A DNA stretch of 64,000 bases from Thiobacillus sp. 0-1251 (GTDB lineage Bacteria > Pseudomonadota > Gammaproteobacteria > Burkholderiales > Thiobacillaceae): positions 62,001 to 126,000 of the forward strand of contig MKWL01000015.1 of the NCBI GenBank assembly GCA_001899305.1, written 5' to 3'. Made by a program: the position numbers and the translations under genes. Below the pieces are notes generated by a model. It was not told the origin of the DNA and ran no database searches. It saw only the letters and a list, made by a program, of their open reading frames with translations. Positions 10,093 through 17,701 of the stretch are shown here, piece after piece. How positions within the stretch are numbered: the stretch's first letter is position 1; each line of letters begins with the position of its first letter.

Positions 10093-11271
10093 TTATGCCG
10101 GGGCGGGTATGCCTCCGGCCACCGGCCCTGTATGCAGGGTTTGATAGAGCGCGAGGATGGCTTCACCCATGCGCGCTTCGCTCCAGTTCGCCGCGTAGGT
10201 CCTGCCAGCCGCGCCGAGTGCCTGTGCCGCGGCACGGTCCGTCAGCAAAGGCGTCAGCACCCGGGCAAATCCCGCGACATCGTCCGGCGCAATGCGGCAG
10301 CCCTGCCCTTCCTGCAGCACGTCCCGGGTCCCCATCTCGGCCAGGCCGACCACCGGCACGCCGAGCGCCATCGCTTCCAGCAGCACCAGGCCCTGGGTTT
10401 CGGTCTTGGAGGCGAAGACGAAGGCATCCGCCGCGCAGTAGCAGGCCGGGAGTTCGGTCCGGCGCTCGAGGTAGCCGACGAAGCGCACGTTGCCGGCAAG
10501 CCCGCGCTTCGCCACTGCGCGTTCGAGCGACGCGCGCGCGGGGCCCTCGCCGGCAATGACGAACAACACATCGGGCAGGCTGCGGCGGACTTGATCGGTC
10601 ACCTGCAGCAGGAAATCCAGGTTCTTCTCGAACGCCACGCGTCCGACATAGGCCATCACCGGACGCCCGGGCGCGATGTCGTGGCGGACACGGAACGCGG
10701 AGCCGTCGCAGTTGGAAAAATCGGCCAATCGCAGCCCGGTGGGAATGATGTGGATGGGGCTGCTGACGCCATACCCCAGCAACGCCTGCTTCATCGCCGA
10801 CGAGGGCGCGATCACCGCGGTGACGCCATCGCATTCCTTGCGCGAGATCATCCGCGCCGCGGCCGCCAGCCAGGCCTTCGGCAGGAAAGGCAGATAGTGG
10901 TGGAAGTATTCCTCGAACAGCGTGTGGTAGGTCTCGACGCACGGCAGGCCATACCGACGTGCCCAGCGCACGCCGGCGCGATGCGCCAGGAAGGGCGTAT
11001 GGATGTGGACGAGATCGAAGTCGGTGGGGTCGAGCGCATCGAGTGCTTGTGCGAGTGCGCGCGGATGCATCAACCGGTCTTCCGGATCGCGCGGAATCTG
11101 CCAGCCCGACACCCGCACGATGCCAGGCTCGGCGGCCGCGGCCGGATAGTCCGGCGTCACCAGCACGCTGCTGTGCCCCGCTTCGGTCAGCGCCTGGCGC
11201 AGGGTTTGGATCGACGTGGACACGCCGTTGACGCGCGGAAAATACACGTCGGACACCATCAGGATACGCAC
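10093..11271 (-). CDS. glycosyltransferase family 4
   Basis: About 392 residues with the GT-B fold. The N-terminal MVSDVYFPRVNGVSTSI is typical of family 4 mannosyl- or glucosyltransferases acting on lipids. The sugar-nucleotide site has the E-x7-E signature in SKTETQGLVLLEAMALGVPVV. The closest functional comparison is the MgtA/PimB-type diacylglycerol glycosyltransferases, but the acceptor cannot be told from sequence. I chose the GTG start at 11271, preceded by a GGCGGAG ribosome site, over a TTG 21 bp upstream. Confidence 0.85.
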   Translation of the reverse strand: MRILMVSDVYFPRVNGVSTSIQTLRQALTEAGHSSVLVTPDYPAAAAEPGIVRVSGWQIPRDPEDRLMHPRALAQALDALDPTDFDLVHIHTPFLAHRAGVRWARRYGLPCVETYHTLFEEYFHHYLPFLPKAWLAAAARMISRKECDGVTAVIAPSSAMKQALLGYGVSSPIHIIPTGLRLADFSNCDGSAFRVRHDIAPGRPVMAYVGRVAFEKNLDFLLQVTDQVRRSLPDVLFVIAGEGPARASLERAVAKRGLAGNVRFVGYLERRTELPACYCAADAFVFASKTETQGLVLLEAMALGVPVVGLAEMGTRDVLQEGQGCRIAPDDVAGFARVLTPLLTDRAAAQALGAAGRTYAANWSEARMGEAILALYQTLHTGPVAGGIPAPA

Positions 11272-11327
11272 GGCAGACTCCGCCAGAAGCAAAGCCCGTG
11301 TTGTATGGCAAGACGGTTACAGGTTGA

Positions 11328-11939
11328 TTACAGGTCGATGCCGGGCTGCGCCTTTACGCCGGCGCGGAAGGCGTGCTTTTCGTCGGCGATGACCGACACC
11401 GTGTCGGCCAGCTCGATCAGCGCGTCGGACGCGGCGCGCCCGGTGACGATCACGTGCTGCATCGGCGGCCGGTTGGCCAAGGCGTCGAGCACGACGTCGC
11501 TGTCGAGGTAGCCGTAGCTCAAGAGGTAGGTCAGTTCGTCGAGCACCACCAGCTGATAGGACGGGTCGCCCAGCATGCGGGTGGCGATCGCCCAGCCGCG
11601 TTCGGCGGTGGCGATATCTTGCTCGCGGTTCTGCGTATCCCAGGTGAAGCCGTCGCCGGTGACGTGCCACTCGACGCCGGGCTGCCTGCCGAGGAAGGCT
11701 TCTTCGCCGGTATCGGTACGGCTCTTGATGAACTGCACCACGCCAACCTTCATGCCGTGCCCGAGCGCGCGCGCCATCGTGCCGAAGGCCGAGGTGCTCT
11801 TGCCCTTGCCGTTGCCGGTGATGACGAGGAGCAGGCCGCGTTCGTCGGTGGCGGCGCCGATGGCAGCGTCGATCAAGGCTTTTTTACGTGCCATACGCGC
11901 GGCATGGCGGGCATTGCGATCTGCGGATTCAGTATTCAT
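11328..11939 (-). CDS. cobO: cob(I)yrinic acid a,c-diamide adenosyltransferase (CobO/BtuR)
   Basis: 203 residues. The P-loop GNGKGKSTSAFG and the stretch LDELTYLLSYGYLD are diagnostic of the CobA/CobO/BtuR adenosyltransferase. The enzyme transfers the adenosyl group of ATP to cob(I)alamin or a cobinamide precursor in the cytoplasm. It lies 72 bp beyond the BtuFCD genes on the same strand. With no corrin-ring biosynthesis genes in the window, it probably converts imported corrinoid into the coenzyme form. Confidence 0.93.
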   Translation of the reverse strand: MNTESADRNARHAARMARKKALIDAAIGAATDERGLLLVITGNGKGKSTSAFGTMARALGHGMKVGVVQFIKSRTDTGEEAFLGRQPGVEWHVTGDGFTWDTQNREQDIATAERGWAIATRMLGDPSYQLVVLDELTYLLSYGYLDSDVVLDALANRPPMQHVIVTGRAASDALIELADTVSVIADEKHAFRAGVKAQPGIDL

Positions 11940-12011
11940 GGTGAGACGGGGAAGCGGGAACAGGGGACAGCATAGAGCAAACGTCCGGGGGCAATGTACC
12001 TATCCGCGGCT

Positions 12012-12827
12012 TCAGGCCGGCACCAGGCCGGGAAATGGATGCAGCGCGGGCTGATCCGGCCGCGCGATGAAATCGACGATCGCCTGGGCGCCCGTGCCCT
12101 GAACACAGGCATCCACATCAAAGGCCGCACTGATGCGCGAGGACGTCAAGGTCGACGCTGTCGGGCCATAGGCAAGCAGCCTGCCGCCACGCATGATGGC
12201 GACGTGGGTGGCATAGCGCGCCGCCAGGGTCAGGTCGTGGATCGACGCGATGACCAGTCGGCCATCGCGCGCCAGTGCGGCCAGGCGCACGACCCCGTCC
12301 ATGGCATGTCTCGGGTCCAGGCCGGAAAGCGGCTCGTCGGCGACGACGATCTCCGGCTCGCCAACCAGCGCCCGTGCCAGCATGGCCCGGGCCAGTTCGC
12401 CGCCGGACAAGGTGGTGGCGGGCTGACCCGTTTTATGGCTCAGGTCGCACAGGGCGAGCGCCGCCTCGACCTTGCGCCATGCCGCCCTGTCCAGATCGCC
12501 GAAAACAGGGAGTTGCGGCATGAGTCCCAGGGCCACCAGACGCTCAACGGCCACCGGCCACTCCACCCGGGCATTTTGGGGAATGTAGGCGCGGCGACGT
12601 GCAAGCACGCGCCGGTCGATGGCGCGGATGGGTCGGGCGTCGAGCCGCACCTGGCCGCGAGACGGCCGTTCCAGGCCGCTCAGCATGCGAATGAGCGTGG
12701 ACTTTCCGGCGCCGTTGGCCCCCAGCAAGGCGACGAACTGTCCGCTCTCGCACGCAAGGTCGATATTGCTGACGAGACTGCGCCCGGCGATGTCGAAGCT
12801 CACGTTCTCGGCATGCAGGATGGTCAC
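12012..12827 (-). CDS. btuD: cobalamin ABC transporter ATP-binding protein (BtuD-like)
   Basis: 271 residues. Walker A is LLGANGAGKSTL, the signature motif LSGGELARAMLARAL, and Walker B VVADEPLSGLD. The sequence resembles the FecE/HmuV/BtuD group. The substrate is assigned from context: the neighbouring binding protein and permease, cobO, and a riboswitch-controlled BtuB across the divergent spacer. The GTG start overlaps the permease stop as GTGA. A haem or siderophore substrate is the alternative. Confidence 0.85.
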   Translation of the reverse strand: MTILHAENVSFDIAGRSLVSNIDLACESGQFVALLGANGAGKSTLIRMLSGLERPSRGQVRLDARPIRAIDRRVLARRRAYIPQNARVEWPVAVERLVALGLMPQLPVFGDLDRAAWRKVEAALALCDLSHKTGQPATTLSGGELARAMLARALVGEPEIVVADEPLSGLDPRHAMDGVVRLAALARDGRLVIASIHDLTLAARYATHVAIMRGGRLLAYGPTASTLTSSRISAAFDVDACVQGTGAQAIVDFIARPDQPALHPFPGLVPA

Positions 12828-13813
12828 GGAGACATCCTCCGCAAGCGCAGGACCAGCCAGAAGAAGAAGGGGGTGCCGATCAGACTCGTGAGCACGCCAA
12901 GCTTGAGTTCCGTGCTCGTGGGAATCACGCGGATGGCGATGTCGGTCACCAGCAGCAGGAGGGCGCCGAACACGGCCGACGGCAGAAGAATCCGGCTCGG
13001 CCGATATCCGACGAAGGGCCGGACGAGATGGGGCGCGACAAGCCCCACAAAACCGATGGCGCCCGCCATCGCCGTGGCCGCGCCAACCGAAAACGCCACG
13101 CCGGCCAGCGCGAGCACCCGCAGCCTGTTCAGGTTGACGCCCAGACTCTCGGCCTGCGCCTCGCCCAGCGTGAGCGCATCAAGCCCGTGCGGCGTGGCCG
13201 CCAGGCACAGCCAGCCTGCCAGGACGAAGGGTGTACACAATGCAATCTGGCGCCATTCCTTTTCGGCGACCGATCCCAACAGCCAGGTGGTGATTTCATA
13301 CGCCGCGTAGGGGCTGGGCGCGAAATTCAGGGCCAGGGCCAGCCCGGCCGCCGCGAGGCCCGACACCGCCGAACCGGCCAGGATCAGCGTCAGCGTCCCG
13401 CTACGTCCGAACAGAAACGTCAGCGCGCCAGCAACCAACGCACCCGCTATGCCCAGCAGCGGCGTGGCCAGGGCAAACCGGGCGGCCAGACCGAAATAGA
13501 TCGCGATGACCGCACCCAATGCCGCGCCGCCCGATACGCCCAGCAGCCCCGGCTCCGCCAGCGGATTGCGCAACAAACCCTGCAACACCGCGCCCCCGAG
13601 GCCCAGCGTCGCGCCGACCATGAGCGCCAACACGGTACGGGGTATGCGCAGCTCGGTCACGATCACCCAGGCGAGATTGGGTTTGGGCGCTGCCAGTCCG
13701 TCGAACAACATGACGGGCGGCAGCCAGACCTTCCCGATCACCAGGGATGCGCCGGCCGTCGCCAGCAGCAGGGCCAGCATCAGCGGCATGGGGTCCTGGC
13801 GCAGCCTTACCAT
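12824..13813 (-). CDS. btuC: cobalamin ABC transporter permease (BtuC-like, FecCD family)
   Basis: 329 residues with about nine to ten hydrophobic segments. FecCD-family motifs are present: LRIPRTVLALMVGATLGLGG, then LAEPGLLGVSGGAALG, and IGFVGLVAPHLVRPFVG near the C-terminus (the coupling region to the ATPase). It spans the inner membrane and works with the adjacent BtuD and BtuF. The start ATG overlaps the binding-protein stop (ATGGTAA). Confidence 0.88.
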   Translation of the reverse strand: MVRLRQDPMPLMLALLLATAGASLVIGKVWLPPVMLFDGLAAPKPNLAWVIVTELRIPRTVLALMVGATLGLGGAVLQGLLRNPLAEPGLLGVSGGAALGAVIAIYFGLAARFALATPLLGIAGALVAGALTFLFGRSGTLTLILAGSAVSGLAAAGLALALNFAPSPYAAYEITTWLLGSVAEKEWRQIALCTPFVLAGWLCLAATPHGLDALTLGEAQAESLGVNLNRLRVLALAGVAFSVGAATAMAGAIGFVGLVAPHLVRPFVGYRPSRILLPSAVFGALLLLVTDIAIRVIPTSTELKLGVLTSLIGTPFFFWLVLRLRRMSP

Positions 13814-14766
13814 CGCGGCCGACCGACGGGAAGTTCGCGGTACAGGTTACGCAGCGCGATCGCCGCATCGGCCGATTGCGGCAGACCGCACGCATAGGCA
13901 GCATCCGGATAGCCGATCCGGCGCCCACGCCAGTATCGTTCGATCAACGGATGCATGGATTGCGCATCCTGCAAGGACGGGCCCGACCATCGGGTTTCGC
14001 CTTGCAGGATGGCGTCGGGCCGGGCTGCCAGCAGTTCTTCCAGCCCGAAACTGCCATACCGGCTGTCGGGAAGGCGGGCGGCGATATTGTCTGCGCCGGA
14101 GGCCGCAATGATCTCGTTTGTCAGCGTGCCCTTGCCCGGCACAGCCTGGCTGCCGCTCCATGCGACGACCCGCAGGGGCCGGGCGGGCTGATGGGAGGCG
14201 AGCCACGCCAGTTTCCTGTCCATCTCAGCCAACAAGGCATGGGCCTGGCCAGGTTCGCCCACCGCCATGCCAACCTGACGGACGACCCGGCGGATATCCG
14301 CAAAACTGTTGGCCGCCCCGACTTCGACCACGCGTGCGCCGACCGCCTTTGCCAGCTTGCGGGCCATCGGCGCGGAATCGGTGCCGGCAAGAATCAGATC
14401 CGGCTTTTGCAGCAGGATCTCCTCGGCGGTTCCGTGGTTGACGGCGACGCCCGTATCGGCCCCCGGCAACAGGGCCTCGACTGCATCGTGGGCCAGATAG
14501 GTGATCGACGCGATCCGATCCCTGGGTACCATCATCAGCAGCAGCACATCGTTGCACAGCATCATCGACATGATCCGGGTCGGCTTCCGGACCGCGACCG
14601 GTGCGGGCAATGCGCCGGATGACGCGCCGTCCGACGGCAGGCCTTCCGTCCCCGTGGCCGGGCCGGCACAAGCCGGAAGGAGCAGACACATCAACGGCAG
14701 GCACGCCAGCCGCCGACACACGCTTGCCGCTTTCAACGACAGCTCATTCTTCCTCGGCGTGGTCAT
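13807..14766 (-). CDS. btuF: periplasmic corrinoid-binding lipoprotein (BtuF-like)
   Basis: About 319 residues from ATG at 14766. A twin-Arg-like stretch precedes a hydrophobic signal ending in lipobox LLPAC, so it is a predicted lipoprotein. The mature part has the TroA/BtuF-type two-lobed pattern (ITYLAHDAVEALLPGADTGV, KPDLILAGTDS, RVVEVGAANSFADIRRVVRQ). Lipid anchoring is unusual for E. coli BtuF but common for this class elsewhere. The gene overlaps the preceding one by 23 bp. Confidence 0.83.
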   Translation of the reverse strand: MTTPRKNELSLKAASVCRRLACLPLMCLLLPACAGPATGTEGLPSDGASSGALPAPVAVRKPTRIMSMMLCNDVLLLMMVPRDRIASITYLAHDAVEALLPGADTGVAVNHGTAEEILLQKPDLILAGTDSAPMARKLAKAVGARVVEVGAANSFADIRRVVRQVGMAVGEPGQAHALLAEMDRKLAWLASHQPARPLRVVAWSGSQAVPGKGTLTNEIIAASGADNIAARLPDSRYGSFGLEELLAARPDAILQGETRWSGPSLQDAQSMHPLIERYWRGRRIGYPDAAYACGLPQSADAAIALRNLYRELPVGRPRW

Positions 14767-15748
14767 GATGCGCGCGCCACGCGGCAACCAGGTCGCCCGG
14801 ACTGCGTTGTGCGATCCGCCGCAGGGTCAGGCGGGCGACTGCGCGGCCGCGCCGGGTGGTCGGCCAGGCGAATGCATCGGGACGGGTTCCCGACGCGACG
14901 GCCGCTTCGACACCGGCACGGATACGCGCCTCGCCTGGCAAACCATGGCGATCCAGCAATTTCCGGAAGTCGGCGTCCAGTTCGGGTTCGAACGGCACGC
15001 GCCGCCCGAGCGCATCGCGCCAGGGCGAACGCGGATTGAACATCAAGACCGGCTGAAATCCACGCGGAATAGGCGCGTTCGCATCGTGGGTCCGTCCCGA
15101 CTGGATGAGCTTGGGCAGAAGGTGCGTATGCGGACCTTCCGGGCTCTCGCCGTCGGGCGGCGGGATGGCGGCAAAGACCTCGATCCTGCCGGCAGGCGAA
15201 ATCAGCACACGGTGGGGTTGGGCACGCAGGACATCGGCCATCAATGCACCACCATGGGGGCCGAATACGTCCTGGTTCTGCAACGCGAGCAATGTGTCGA
15301 TCAGGCGCGCGTCGCGGGTCCGCAGGCAGAACTGCACGTGGCCGATCCCGGCCCCCAGGTCGAAGATCGCGGCGTCGCGATCTTCGTCGCGCACCGCGTC
15401 GGTATCGTGTCCCAGCGACTGGATGACGCCTCGGCGCGCCTTGTCGGGAATCGGCAGGCAAAAGGCCAGCGAATGTCCCCAGCTTTCCCCGTCGCCCGAC
15501 AGGGTGTCGTAAGCCAGCATGCGCGGCTCGACATCCAGGTTGATCCGGATGGCAGCACGCGCCGTGTACAGGCACTGCGCGCTTGTGGTGATCGTCCGCG
15601 TGGCGGGCTCGTCGTCGTCCCGGACAAACTCGCCAACTGCGCCAAACGTACCGATGCTCCAGCCATGCCGCGTATCGTTCAGCAATCTGCCGACCAACGC
15701 CGCATAGCCGCTTGCGTATCGATGCTCGATACTCATTTCGCCCGACAT
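14744..15748 (-). CDS. unknown protein in cobalamin uptake operon
   Basis: About 334 residues from ATG 15748, which has a GGGAG ribosome site; an ATG at 15736 overlapping the upstream stop is possible. I do not recognise the family. No signal peptide or membrane segment is apparent, so it is probably cytoplasmic. Striking stretches include FDLGAGIGHVQFCLRTRDAR, HTHLLPKLIQSGRTHDANAP and PVLMFNPRSPWRDALGR. It overlaps both neighbours and so is translated as part of a tight operon with the FhuF-like gene and BtuFCD. A role in corrinoid handling is inferred from position only. Confidence 0.7.
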   Translation of the reverse strand: MSGEMSIEHRYASGYAALVGRLLNDTRHGWSIGTFGAVGEFVRDDDEPATRTITTSAQCLYTARAAIRINLDVEPRMLAYDTLSGDGESWGHSLAFCLPIPDKARRGVIQSLGHDTDAVRDEDRDAAIFDLGAGIGHVQFCLRTRDARLIDTLLALQNQDVFGPHGGALMADVLRAQPHRVLISPAGRIEVFAAIPPPDGESPEGPHTHLLPKLIQSGRTHDANAPIPRGFQPVLMFNPRSPWRDALGRRVPFEPELDADFRKLLDRHGLPGEARIRAGVEAAVASGTRPDAFAWPTTRRGRAVARLTLRRIAQRSPGDLVAAWRAHHDHAEEE

Positions 15749-16515
15749 ACCCACTCCCGATTCCTGACAATGCGTTCCCGATCCTGGATGACAGGGCAGC
15801 TCGGACAGAAACGGCGGCGGAAACCCTTGTGCTGGAGGCAGCACGCCTTGAGTATCTGGCACACCTCCGAACGGTCGCCGCTCGCGATCACATACGTTTC
15901 CGGCAGTGCGCGCGCCAACTCCGGATGCCGCGCCAGCAAGGCACGGGCTGCCCTGACGGCCTGTTCACGGTCGCCAAGCAACTCGCCTATCGTAGAAAAC
16001 TGGGCCAGCCAGGACGAGGCCAGCATCGACCACAAGGCGTGGCGGGAATAGCCGGACCAGCGCCGCAAGCTTTCCAGTACCGGTTCGCTGAACGCCAGCA
16101 GACTGGCGAGCACGCCGGGGCCGATATCGGCCGGATTGCGGCTCGCCAGGAGATCGGCCTGCCGGATCCAGACGCCTTCGACCAAGGTGGACGCTGAAAA
16201 GTGCAGCGCGAAATCATGGATGCGAAGCGTCCGCCGCTCTGCGAGATAGGCCGCAATGATGGGCCCCGCCGCCCAGCCATGGCGCAACAGCAGTGAAGCC
16301 GCGGCTGCCCGCCTGTTTGCGCCGAAACCGGCGTCTGCCAGATGGACGATGAAATCGGCCAGCGCACCGGTTTCCGGCGTCATCAGCGCGTCCGCCTGGA
16401 TCCAGTCGTCCGGGTCGTGAGGGTCCACCGTAACCCTGAGCGCGCCGGTCAAATGCGACAGTCGTTCGAGCAGTACCGGTACCGACACATCCGGCTGGGA
16501 AAGGGCCTGCTCCAT
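15733..16515 (-). CDS. FhuF-like Fe-S protein (ferric or corrinoid reductase candidate)
   Basis: About 260 residues from ATG 16515; another ATG at 16536 is possible. The C-terminus holds the FhuF 2Fe-2S arrangement C-C-x10-C-x2-C at Cys225, 226, 237 and 240 (CCLQHKGFRRRFCPSC). FhuF proteins reduce ferric siderophores in the cytoplasm. In this operon no siderophore gene is visible and all recognised partners handle cobalamin. Reduction of imported cob(III)alamin before adenosylation by CobO is therefore an attractive but untested role. Confidence 0.75.
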   Translation of the reverse strand: MEQALSQPDVSVPVLLERLSHLTGALRVTVDPHDPDDWIQADALMTPETGALADFIVHLADAGFGANRRAAAASLLLRHGWAAGPIIAAYLAERRTLRIHDFALHFSASTLVEGVWIRQADLLASRNPADIGPGVLASLLAFSEPVLESLRRWSGYSRHALWSMLASSWLAQFSTIGELLGDREQAVRAARALLARHPELARALPETYVIASGDRSEVCQILKACCLQHKGFRRRFCPSCPVIQDRERIVRNREWVCRAK

Positions 16516-16522
16516 CTCGCCG

Positions 16523-17116
16523 CTATGCCGCCTCATAGTGCCCAAAGCCTTTGCTGGTCTGATCGAATGCCTCCGGTTCCCGGCCGAGATAGCGGAAGGA
16601 AATATCCCGCCACATCGACAGCCTCGACCAATCCGGCCGCTCGGCAAGCCGGTCTCCGGGCAACACAAAAGGATTGGCGAAATAGATGGTCAGCATGGAT
16701 ACACCCGCCGCGTTGCGCATCTCGAATCCCCAGCTGTTGGGCGCACCCCGATCATCCAGGGTGCGAAAGATGCTGACATCCGCCGGGCGCAACCCACGCA
16801 TCCGCGCCTCGCGGTCCGAGTCCGCATCGGGGGTGTCCGATCCGATGCACAGATGGAAGTGGGGGCCGTTGAACCCGATCGTCAGGAATTCGCCGTCCCG
16901 CTCGATCAGGTCAGGCGCACAGGGACACGTCCACTCATACGCCGCGCCACTGACAGATGGGCCAAAAATCAGCTGGTCCCAGTAGCACAGGAACGTGTCC
17001 GCCAGAAAATCGTGAAGCGTGTCCGGATCGGTCGGCATCGGCCAGCGATGAACGCGCGGCTTCCCCGCGCCATCCCGTTCGATGATGGGCTTGCGCCCTC
17101 CACGCTGTTTTGCCAT
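16523..17116 (-). CDS. unknown protein, first gene of cobalamin uptake operon
   Basis: 197 residues from ATG 17116, preceded by the purine-rich GGAAGGAACAGGA. I do not recognise a named family. It is soluble, without signal or membrane segments. Notable residues are a CPC pair in EWTCPCAPDLI and a histidine cluster in GPHFHLCIGSDTPDAD, which together could bind metal. The tail runs SRLSMWRDISFRYLGREPEAF. It is the promoter-proximal gene of the operon running to btuD. Its stop is 7 bases before the FhuF-like start. Confidence 0.72.
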   Translation of the reverse strand: MAKQRGGRKPIIERDGAGKPRVHRWPMPTDPDTLHDFLADTFLCYWDQLIFGPSVSGAAYEWTCPCAPDLIERDGEFLTIGFNGPHFHLCIGSDTPDADSDREARMRGLRPADVSIFRTLDDRGAPNSWGFEMRNAAGVSMLTIYFANPFVLPGDRLAERPDWSRLSMWRDISFRYLGREPEAFDQTSKGFGHYEAA

Positions 17117-17313
17117 TCCTGTTCCTTCCGGTTTACCGCCCACCCCACCCTCGACCTCAGAAATCACGGGACAGGGAGGCTGCATCAAGGTGATGCCGCT
17201 TCAAATGCATTTACCGGTCCACACCCGCCGCCGGAACCACCATATTAAACAATAAAAAATGTTTTTTCCAGATTAATCCAATATTAATTCATCAATGTTC
17301 AAATAAACAAAAC

Positions 17314-17329
17314 ATCTATTTCAATAGAT
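17314..17329. promoter_or_regulatory. perfect palindrome, operator candidate
   Basis: ATCTATT-TC-AATAGAT, 7-bp arms around 2 bases, inside the AT-rich spacer and about 200 bp upstream of the first minus-strand ATG. Length and symmetry suit a dimeric repressor or activator. The binding protein is unknown. Confidence 0.45.
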
Positions 17330-17360
17330 TGATTTATATGAATAAAATTCAGGATATTTC

Positions 17361-17405
17361 GCAGATAACGAAAAACTATGGTGCTCATAGCTTTCCGTTA
17401 TTCGC
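17361..17405 (-). repeat. 20-bp inverted repeat with 5-base loop, hairpin better on minus-strand RNA
   Basis: Left arm GCAGATAACGAAAAACTATG and right arm CATAGCTTTCCGTTATTCGC match at 16 of 20 positions. Read as minus-strand RNA, three of the four exceptions become G-U pairs. The fold therefore belongs to a transcript running toward the uptake operon (a long leader), or the repeat works as DNA. No T run follows it in that direction, so it is not a simple intrinsic terminator. Confidence 0.5.
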
Positions 17406-17413
17406 TGGTTAAT

Positions 17414-17441
17414 TTGACAGAATCGATTAAATAAATAAGAA
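17414..17441 (+). promoter_or_regulatory. probable sigma-70 promoter of the riboswitch-btuB transcript
   Basis: A perfect -35 TTGACA at 17414-17419 is followed after 16 bases by TAAGAA, a weak -10. The predicted start near 17449 falls at the beginning of the cobalamin riboswitch, which supports the assignment. Confidence 0.55.
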
Positions 17442-17448
17442 TTCGGCA

Positions 17449-17685
17449 ATCAGGTGCCAGAAATGATCTTCTATCGTCCTGGATAAACGGGAATCAGGTG
17501 CGTGGCGCAATGCCACCATGCCTGGGCTGCCCCCGCAACGGTAAGCGTTAAACGATGCATCACACACGCCACTGGATTCGTCCGGGAAGGCGATGCATAC
17601 GGCGCGAGCCCGGATACCGGCCTGAACCCCGCGTGACCTGCGTCACGCGGCGGATCGTGCAACGTGCCCGCGGGGAATCGGGCAC
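17449..17685 (+). promoter_or_regulatory. cobalamin (AdoCbl) riboswitch with expression platform
   Basis: Conserved blocks appear in order: GGGAATCAGGTGCG, then GGGCTGCCCCCGCAACGGTA, then GCCACTG, GGGAAGGC, and the B12-box end GAGCCCGGATACCGGCC near 17606-17622. Immediately after it are two hairpins. One is a perfect 9-bp stem at 17629-17650 (CCGCGTGAC/GTCACGCGG). The other is a 7-bp stem at 17664-17685 whose loop holds GGGGAA, close to the btuB start. With no T run, translational control by occluding the ribosome site is more likely than termination. Binding of cobalamin would repress the downstream receptor. Confidence 0.93.
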
Positions 17686-17701
17686 CCAACCGGAAACCAT
17701 C

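Larger units (their letters stand above)
17117..17448. other. AT-rich divergent control region of the cobalamin locus
   Basis: 332 bp without a gene, strongly AT-rich from about 17235 in an otherwise 65% GC region. It separates the minus-strand uptake operon from the plus-strand BtuB riboswitch. It holds a perfect 16-bp palindrome (17314-17329), a long inverted repeat (17361-17405) and a promoter for the riboswitch transcript. No cobalamin riboswitch signature is visible on the minus strand, so the operon must be controlled in another way. Confidence 0.8.

Noticed and set aside
17117..17313. Second cobalamin riboswitch for the minus-strand uptake operon
   Set aside because: No GCCACTG or B12-box equivalent is found on the minus strand in the spacer.
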